In this document: positions 55,805 through 64,000 of the stretch, piece after piece
Numbering within the stretch: the stretch's first letter is position 1
Layout: every line of letters starts with the position of its first letter
DNA from: Blasia pusilla
Lineage: Eukaryota > Marchantiophyta > Marchantiopsida > Blasiales
Length of the DNA stretch: 64,000 nucleotides
Direction: 5' to 3'
Assembly (NCBI GenBank): GCA_050084515.1
Contig: CM114275.1
Coordinates: forward strand, 7,316,001 to 7,380,000
Position numbers and translations under genes: made by a program
Notes under the pieces: model-generated
Databases searched by the model: none
What the model was told of the DNA's origin: nothing
What the model saw: only the letters and a program-made list of their open reading frames with translations

Positions 55805-58800
55805 ATGATGGAGCACTTGCGGTTACTGCAGCCGCCGCAGCTGCTACGCTCGGTTCTCCATGGCCCGTCTTCTTCGTCCTTTCGGTGCATTCCCTGTGGA
55901 CGCCGCTTCTGTTCGCTGCGGCCTCTCACCTCGCTTCAGATTCGCACCGCTTGTGCTTCTTGCAAAGAGGAGCATGAGAAAGAGGCGGTAGTGGTGGACT
56001 ACGACGAGGACGGGAGAGATGCGGGGCTGAAGTACGAGGGAGTGGTGGAGAAGAGCGGGTCGAGAGTTCGTTTGGACCAGTGGTTGTCACGGCAGCTGCC
56101 TCGTGTGAGCCGGGCCCGTGTGCAGAGCAGTATCCGCCATGGATTCGCCCTTGTCAATGGCCAGCCTGCCAACAAAGTACGCAGCACTAGCAGTGTCTCC
56201 TTGGGATTGAAAACAAATGAAGGAACGAACTAAGGATTGGGGTTCGCACGCAGTCCCCAAGAGTCGAGAACTAAACTGGAGATGGGGATTCGGTAATAAC
56301 AATCTCTGTAGTGAATATTGAAGGGCAGATTTGTCGGATTTATTGGAGCCGGGAGCAAATTTTTGAGAGTTCACCACTCATGGAAGGAATCTCTGCAGTG
56401 AAGGTTGAAGGGCAAATTTGTATACGTCTCTTGGAAGTCGGAACAAATTAAGAAAGTTTTTAACGTGATAGGAATCTGTGCAGTGAAGCAAGAACTGAGG
56501 AGGAGCTAGAGAATTGGATGTGCTGATGGGACCGTAGGTAGGGGAGATTCAGCGGGAGATTTATGGCAGTCTCTTGGGTTTTGGAATAAAACAAAGTGTC
56601 CAACAGTCGTGAAGAACGAACTAGGAGAGGAACTGTTTTCCAGTGGAGAGAGATCTCTACGAATTGTAGGGAGTGTCGTCGACGAGAATTTCCGCAGTGA
56701 CGAATGCTGTGCAGATTTCTCGCTGACGGTCCTATGACCTCCAAACGAACGAAGAATTGGCTTTCGTTTATTACAATTTCCAGAGTGAAGAACGAAGTCC
56801 AGATTTTAGTTTCACATCGCTTGGAGCTTGGATGGAATCAAGAATTAAGGTTTGTTGCTACAGAAATATCCGGAGCAAGGAAGAACAAAGCCCAGATTCG
56901 TGTGGAAGTCCACTTTCATGGATCAGAAATGACTTTGCATGCGAGCTGATCATTCGGTGGTCGAGGGTTTTGTGTCAGGGTTTAAGCACTTTGGTGCCCA
57001 ATTCTCTAATCGAAAGACTCCTTGTTTCTTTTTCCAGGTATCCTTCGCCATCAAAGGAGGAGATCATGTGGAGTGTAGGTTGATAGGGCCGACTCCATCG
57101 GCAGCGGAGCCAGAGGACATAGCCCTCGATATTGCGTATGAGGATGAGCATCTGTTGGTGATCAATAAACCAGCCCACATGGTGAGTGGCAGCAGACTCG
57201 ATCTATAATTACGCGACATGGGTAACTCCGAAGCTTTTTCTCACTGGCAATCTTCCATTACTTATGGTCTTCAGGTTGTCCATCCAGCTCCAGGCCACTC
57301 TAAGGGAACTCTGGTAAATGCACTGCTACACCATTGTGGGCTGCCTCCAATGGAACTGGTTACTGGCTCCTCCCGAGCCCCGAAAGGCCTTTTGGGTGCT
57401 CAGGACGATGACGAGGATGTGGAGGACGACGACGACGATGATGAGGCTGCGTCAGAAACTCTAAAAGAAGTCTCGTGGAGTGGACCGGCACCTGTAATCA
57501 GACCTGGCATAGTGCACAGACTGGACAAAGGAACGAGCGGCCTCATAGTTGTTGCCAAGGTATGGCTACCCGTATGTCACGACCTCAAGATAGAGCTTTC
57601 GCTAGTTCAACCGTCGTTTTCCTCTTGGTTTCCGGTGAACCTGTTGCCCTGTTTCGTCTTCAGCGTGTAAGTGAAGTTCCCTCTCCTCCATGGGAAACAG
57701 ACAGATGCTGATATCTGATCCCGCCTATTTGGATTGATCCTTAGGATGATTACACACATGAGCACCTGTGCAATCAGTTCAAAGCTCGAACTGTGCGGAG
57801 ATCGTACCTCAGCCTGACCTGTGGACTGCCTCCACTGGGCATTGGTCGTGTGGACGTCCCCATAGGCCGTGATCCGCGAGACAGGAAGCGCATGGCTGCA
57901 TTCCCCTTCGCATCTCCGAATATGCGAACGCGCTCTGCCGCTAGTAGGTGAATCTGCCGTCGCCTGTTTCCTTCTGTCAAGCATGTCGCTTCTTGCACTA
58001 GGTTTCGCCGTCTCCTCTCGGTCCGTCTACATATATGTTTTACCCTCTCATGAATTAGCTAGCCTTTAGAATGTCCTCCAGGGTACAAGGATATATCCAT
58101 ATCTTCGATGGGGATTTGAGGGAATTCACTAGCGTCACTGGCATCGTGTAAATGGGAGTTCCAAGATGTTATGTATGGAAGTTGGATTCGTTCAGTTCAT
58201 TGGCTTCGACGGCAGCGTGTAATTGGGACTCTCCTGACGTGCTGCTTGGCAGTTAGTGTTGTGGGACCGTTGAAAATTACTCCGACCTTTAGAATTTGTC
58301 CAGAAAGTATGGACAAAAGCTAGAATATACGGCGCACGAAAGGGTTTCCACTGCTGAAGAAAACGTAACCCACTCTTCAACGGCGCGACATGACTGGCCT
58401 GCGACGTTTCCTAGATGGAATTACAAAGAACTCAGATCGAGTCGATGCATAACTCAATCACGAAGGTCGATAGGTTACATATTTGAAGAAGTTGAGACCA
58501 AAGTTTCTGGAGGCTACCCTAAACCTCTTCTTATCTCTAATTCAAGAGGGTGTACTCATTGTACTTGAGGGTGCTTTTTCGATTCCATGATTCGTTTGTT
58601 TCTGGAGCTTGTGGATCTGCAAATTATTAAACCCACAATTTGCAACTGGTGCATCCCTATCTTGACTGTTAGAGATGCCACAGGGAAGTCAAAAGGCTGC
58701 ACTTAACAGTCCGTGCCTGGTCGCAGGTAAATACCGTGTGCTAGAAAGTCTTGCGCAAGGAGGGTCTGCATTGGTGGAGTGGAGATTGGAAACTGGACGC

Positions 58801-59633
58801 ACCCATCAGGTTCTATTCTCGAAACCTATCATACACGACGCTTCACACGTTACTGTCACACGGACCAGGTCAAGAAACTCTGCAACGTTCATCCGAAGGG
58901 CCTGAGTAGCTCCACCCTAAAATCTCCCAGGCTAGCGCCTGTCATGGTTTGTGTGAGAGCCATCTTACGTCTGATGTGTTTCTGTATGGCAGATCAGAGT
59001 TCACGCGCAACATTTGGGCTATCCTCTTCTGGGTGATGAAGTATACGGTGGTACATCTGGTGCAGCCGTAGCTCAGTTGCTTCCACGATTTCCATCCATC
59101 AACCATGGGCCCTTACGGCATATGGTGGCCCAGATTGACCGTCCATGCCTGCACGCACTCACACTTGGGTACGTCGTCCCACGTTTGCAAACTGCCTCAC
59201 TTAAGTTCATGGCACTCAGGTTATCGGACACTGTTTGGGGTGGATTTCTCCAGTGGTCAAAATGCAGAGCGGTCACGTAGTGCTTAAGACGAGGGTCAGT
59301 TCCCCCGCGCATTTAAACTCTCATTGAACTTTAAAGTGTCATAATCCCTCCGGTTCTTGAGTTAAGAGGGTCTTGCGCTCACCTGTTCATGAGCCGTACC
59401 TCCTTGAATCCCCTAGAGTTTTTCAATATGGATTTTTCCCATCCTTCTCTTTTATGGTTCTTCCCTCAAGCTTACTGGTGGGCTCTAAGATCCTTCACCC
59501 GTTTTTATTCGTGTTATCTGGCAGATTCACACACCCTTGGACAGGGAAGGAACATAACTATCTGCGGCCTCCACCGGACGACTTTGAGACCGTGCTACGA
59601 ATACTCCGCTCGCATGGCTCGATACAGCAATGA
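55805..59633 (+). CDS. RluD-type RNA pseudouridine synthase, probably plastid-targeted
   Basis: Converts uridine to pseudouridine in structured RNA, probably organellar rRNA. Seven exons in phase: 55805-56176, 57038-57181, 57275-57559, 57745-57943, 58727-58809, 58993-59168 and 59525-59633, giving 455 residues. The N-terminus (about 1-55) is rich in Ser, Arg and Leu with few acids, as in a plastid transit peptide. An S4 RNA-binding domain follows (RLDQWLSRQLPRVSRARVQ, about 89-120). The catalytic domain has YEDEHLLVINKPAHMVVHPA, GTLVNALLHH, motif II HRLDKGTSG with the catalytic Asp (about 256), LETGRTHQIRVHA, and GYPLLGDEVYGG. An acidic run encoded by GAC/GAT repeats lies near residue 215-230, as in the Arabidopsis chloroplast enzyme it most resembles (RNA pseudouridine synthase 2). 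The donor at 57943 is A|GTAGGT; the alternative GT four bases on would break the frame. No defect was seen. Confidence 0.95.
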
Positions 59634-60586
59634 ATGACAACTGAGCAGCTCCCCATGACTTCACTGCTTGCAGTTCAGTTTCAGCTGAACGACTATCATG
59701 CAGAAATGTTTGCTTTCGAAGTATCCGAATTCGATCCCGGAGCTGCTCAGCATAGCCAGGCAACGCATGTCACACACTCAACGGTTGCAGAAGTACAATG
59801 TCTCGGCCACGCTCTGCAATGTAGTCGATGTCTGTGTCAAGGCTGTCTGTAAAGTCCAAAGTTTCGATTTGTGACAGACGTCGTAATTTCCAGTCAACAC
59901 TCTTTCCAAGCTGAAGCCGTGTCATCGCAACCTTCCAGGTTGCGTTTGGTTCGTCGCCTCTACGTCTAGACAGTATGCTCCTTCGGCCAGTCCAATCCCT
60001 AGAACGTGTACCCTTCTGACGACAGCCATCCTTGGCGGTACTGAAAGGCGTGGTAGAATGAATCACAGGCCAGCCGCTTTGAGCAGCTGGCATTCCGAAT
60101 TGAGGCGCCCGTGCATTTGCCATACCCTCCTCCTTGCCTGGGCCGCGACCGGATCGGGCAGTTGCGTAAATCTCCCGCCCGGTGTACAAAATATGTCATG
60201 CTGTCCTCGCATCGGTCCACGGAGAATTGTTTCTCTTCACACGTCGAGTGCATGACATCCAGGAAAGCACGGCAGAAAGCCGCGCACGGAGCGATCGAAT
60301 CACCAGCGGCGCTCATCTTTGCAGTTGCACTGCGAAGGGTCGGGAGAAGGACACACCGCTATGGCCCAACACCCTGCCGATCTCCGGGCAGCTGCACTCG
60401 AAGGCAAGCGGAGAAGACACCGCCACAGCCGATCACAGAGCACCCGAGCACCAGCACACATCACAGCGGATCCTGTCCTGCTCCCCCCGCCACTCCACTT
60501 CCTCCCTCTCCTCCACGAGTCCACACGACACCGTCTTCGCGCGGTCTCTGGCCCGCACGTTTCTCTCTCGCAGGTCGAGGGTCCTT
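59634..60586. other. Downstream region with one unrecognised minus-strand frame
   Basis: A minus frame of 139 codons (60189-59770) ends 137 bp beyond the pseudouridine synthase stop. Its C-terminal half reads plausibly (MTRLQLGKSVDWKLRRLSQ, DTDIDYIAERGRDIV), but no family is recognised. It could be an exon of a minus-strand gene starting near 60.3 kb. The rest is GC-rich and leads into the minisatellite. Confidence 0.3.
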
Positions 60587-60840
60587 CGCACAAGCCTCGA
60601 TTTCGCCATCGCTACCTCTCTCGGAGCTCGGGCAGGTCCTCAACACAAGACCGCACGCACCTCTCTCGGAGCTCCAGGACGACCTCCGCACAAGCCTCGA
60701 TTCCGCCATCGCTACCTCTCTCGGAGCCCGGGCATGTCTTCGACACAAGACCGCACGCACCTCTTTCGCAGGTCGAGGAGGTCCACCGCACAAGCCTCGA
60801 TTCCGCCATCGCCAGCCTCGGAGCTCGAGAGGCTCCTAGA
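60587..60840. repeat. 100-bp minisatellite, about 2.5 units
   Basis: CGCACAAGCCTCGATT begins units at exactly 60587, 60687 and 60787. Each full unit continues through CGCCATCGCTACCTCTCTCG, a CACAAGACCGCACGCACCTC word and a CTCGGAG or CGCAGGTCGAG word. Because 100 is not a multiple of three, the same peptide appears in different frames in successive units. Confidence 0.95.
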
Positions 60841-61440
60841 CGCAAGAGACTGCGGGCAGCGGGAGTTCTCGCGCACTGATCGCGTGCGGAGGAGTTGACC
60901 GTCCTCTAGGGTTCCGCGCTCTGAACTCCTAAAGCCTCTAAAGGCACCTAAAAGCAGCAAAAAGGCATGCTCTTCGTCGCCCCTCTCCTCGTGACCCCAT
61001 GCCCACCTGTCGTGGGCATGTCACAATCATCATTCGCCTCCACCGTACGGACCACGGAGCCCGTCGTATCGTGTTTTCTTTTCTTAACTTTTCACTTCTC
61101 ATCTTTTCTTTTTTTTCCCTTCTTTTCTTTCCACCGCAATTACGGGCGACACTTTTCGACTCAGACGACAAAGGATTTGTTCGCATCTTCTATCTTCTTA
61201 TTGCGCTCACATTTGCGGACGACACTTGTCAAGACGAACGAAAAGTCTACTCTACTGCTCCTCGTTTCCCGATTGGTTCTTATCCGAAAACGATTCCTCT
61301 ATTTCTCGATTATCTGCACTTTTCTCAGTCATTTTTTATTGTCGGTGTTTATTAGCCGTCGTATTTCGTTCGTTTTCAAAATTTCATGGGCGCATCTTTT
61401 TTTCTTGTTAGTATTAGGTTGGAGAAAAATCTTCTTCAGA

Positions 61441-61850
61441 ATTTTACGTGCAAGTTTTTATTATTAATTATCTTTGGTTCGTGCTTGTCTCCATGCAATC
61501 CCAATTAATTAATTTATATTATTAACGGAGAGTGTCTCCTTCATCTCCATACACTTCTTTGTTTGATGTGTTGCATTCCGTCGTCAAGAAAATGTTTTCC
61601 ATTCTACGGGCAACATGAAAATATTTCCCCTTCTACGGACAATTATTTCTCCTTCTACGAGTAGTAAAAAAAAGATTTTGTGTACAGCCGTATAGTCCTT
61701 TCTCTTCCATGCATTGCACGAGTTGCCCACTAGATGTTTATTTGTCGTTTTTGCACATATTACGTGCAAGTTTTTTTTCTTAATTGTCTTTGGTTGGTAT
61801 TTTTCTCCATGCAAGCTGAATTAATTTATATTACTATGGGAGAGTGTCCA
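61441..61850. repeat. Direct repeat, ~100 bp, spaced ~318 bp
   Basis: TTACGTGCAAGTTTTT, a CTTTGGTT word, TCTCCATGCAA, AATTAATTTATATTA and GGAGAGTGTC occur in the same order at about 61443-61535 and 61760-61848. A smaller ~30-bp repeat on TTCTACG occurs between them (61600-61660). Confidence 0.75.
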
Positions 61851-64000
61851 TGTTGCAAACGATTCTCCTTCTCATGTTTGGCACTTTCAACCAATAGTAT
61901 CCTTTGAAATTAATTTTAAATGAAATTTAAAAACTTTGATAATTCATTATAGAAGATAATTTAAATTGGGCTTATTATGCTATTATTATCATGCGTATTA
62001 TCGATTGAATAATTTATAACACCGGTACTTTATTATGCATACATATTGTATTAAAGTTTTGACAATGATATTGATGGAATTTTTTCTCGAAAAAGAAAAA
62101 GTGTTATTGGCCTAGATGTAGTTTTGGTTCTAAGAAGGGTGGATTTCTAAAAGGAAATGATGAACCTCAATAAAAAAGGATGATGGAAAACCCATCGGAA
62201 GTACAAAAGAGCCTCGACTCAAAGAGTCGACTATTCGAAGGCCACGATCCACCCTGAAAAAGAAGGGGGCTTTCCCCCTATCGACTAAACTCACCAACAA
62301 CGGTGATAATATTAGCAACACCTAGAGAGCTATGACTATAAAAGGATTATTTCTTTTCTAATTGTTGCAACTTTGGGGGCTTCTTGAGTGTCTTCTGGTT
62401 CATGTCATGATTTTTTTCCCTTTTCGTGAATTGTATTTCTAAGTTGCTCTTTCCTTCATCATTGCGCTTGTGTTTCTAGCTTGATTTCTCATTATCATGG
62501 TCTACCAAATTTTCAAGTTATAAATATAAATGATACTTTTCAAGAAAAAACTTAGAATTGCTATGATTTCTACTTTTTGGGTTCATCCCAATCTTCTTTC
62601 CAAAAAATTTGATCCGGATCTTGACGTCATGATTTTTCCATATGATATTAATTTTGTTAAGGAAATTTTATTCATTTCAATGACAAACTACAATGTTCAT
62701 GTAGCAGCTCTCAACCTTTCTTTCCACTGATGCCCATAATTCGGACCAAGTAGAATAAATTGCCATCACCTTGATACTCATCACTTAAATCCCCTCAATT
62801 GTCTCTAACGCCTTTTATTAATTGGAGTTTCCTTCGTGAATTTGAACATTTTTACATTCCTAGTTTACGCATGGACACACATGGGTTTTCATTGAGGAAA
62901 ATTCACTTACTCCTTTCTTTGGCCCATAATGAGGTCAAAAATTTTAGAGGTCGAACTTTGGGATGAGATTGAAATCGTAAATTAGTAATCCACACCTAAA
63001 CCTTCACATGTTTTATGAGTGTTTTATGAGGAACATATTGCTAAATAGTAATAGTTAGAAAAATCAATCTTCTTTATAAACATGTTGCTTCTTAAGGTGT
63101 GAAGGCCATGTATATAATTTTTGCAACTATTAGAAGTTGTCTTGATTTTTAAATACACTCAATAATTTGATAAAAAAAAATAACTACTCAAGTTTTTTGT
63201 CAATAAAATATTATAAACTTGCATGAAAAGCTTTACCTTCAACTTGTCTTATTTCTGTGCAAGTCATCCTAATAGGCTTGACATTTAATCTTCCTTATGC
63301 GATGTGCGGGTAATCTCTCTTCCAATACAAAAGATGTGATACAAATTCAAACATACATATAATGCTTATAAAAAATAGTAAATAAAAGTCCAATATATAT
63401 GATCTCAACATTAATTCTAAGCCATTCTTAGCTCCAAAAAATACAAGTTGAACACACCATTATAGCCTCGCTTCAATATATAATTGAAATCATGGATATG
63501 TAAACATAGGCTCCGATCACAAGTGAGCGTCCTCAAGGGTATATCACACCGCCTCCCCCTCCCCTAAATGGCCAATTGTGTGCAAAGTAAGATAAGTCCT
63601 CTCACAAGAGGAAACTCCCTCTAAAGACACATCCCTTAAACCTCAAAATCCTAAATGGCATCATGAAATACAAGGGCATTTAATGTGCGACAAGACACAC
63701 ATGCAAGGGAAACCTCTCCAAGAATTGCAACCAAATATTAAAGGGGGTTGATCAATATACATAGGTCAACTCTAAGATAGTAGTTCACAATGACCTGCTC
63801 AAATAGGAGCTACAAAGGATCCCTCTATGCCTTTACGTAATCTCCCTTTCCTCACTAAAATCATGACACCTTATGTATGATGCATTTAAAATATATTTAC
63901 TCGATCGTTAATCTTTATACAAGTTCTTTTTACTAGGCCCATATTGAAAATTTATGTTGAAAATGTTTTGGAGAGTCATATACCATATGGGGTGGGGATA
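61851..64000. other. AT-rich DNA, no gene seen
   Basis: No frame longer than 66 codons and no recognisable motif. A partly palindromic word (GACTCAAAGAGTC) lies near 62217. Composition suggests intergenic or old repeat sequence. Confidence 0.5.

Noticed and set aside
60111-60898. Long plus frames (186-242 codons) and opposing minus frames, Arg/Ser/Pro-rich
   Set aside because: They read through the 100-bp minisatellite, and the same peptide appears in several frames. No conserved motif.

Overview
This is nuclear DNA from a green plant. Four multi-exon genes can be assembled exon by exon with GT-AG introns and matching phases. One of them encodes a plastid-type pseudouridine synthase with a probable transit peptide. 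Plant telo-boxes (AAACCCTAA) occur at 9132 and 17189, and a decayed Ty3/gypsy retrotransposon fills about 10 kb. The small exons, the 'short' ABCC transporter without a leading TMD0 and the PTEN of general eukaryotic type suggest a streptophyte outside the flowering plants (a bryophyte, lycophyte or streptophyte alga). The sequence alone does not settle which.

Layout. 0.4-3.6 kb (+): a PTEN phosphatase, open at its 5' end. 5.5-6.6 kb and 11.6-12.8 kb (-): two unrecognised, damaged ORF clusters whose C-terminal parts look like diverged paralogues. 6.6-11.6 and 12.8-20.7 kb: gene-poor DNA with microsatellites, degenerate tandem repeats and a diverged duplicated block carrying a telo-box in each copy. 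20.7-31.6 kb (-): a rearranged Ty3/gypsy element in the order gag, zinc knuckle, protease, cytosine-5 DNA methyltransferase, reverse transcriptase, RNase H, start of integrase. It is flanked by pieces of related copies and is broken by stops, frameshifts and internal duplications. 34.9-52.0 kb (+): an ABCC exporter of about 36 exons. 52.6-55.2 kb (-): the complete KEOPS kinase Bud32/TP53RK in seven exons. 55.8-59.6 kb (+): the complete RluD-type RNA pseudouridine synthase in seven exons. 59.6-64 kb: an exact 100-bp minisatellite, then AT-rich DNA with short direct repeats.

The most unusual item is the DNA cytosine methyltransferase carried inside the gypsy pol region. Methyltransferase-bearing retrotransposons have been described from a few lineages, including a streptophyte alga and dinoflagellates, so the concept is known but rare. 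Bud32 (tRNA t6A synthesis) and the pseudouridine synthase stand head to head over a 616-bp gap, so two RNA-modification genes may share a promoter. The ABCC transporter and Bud32 converge.
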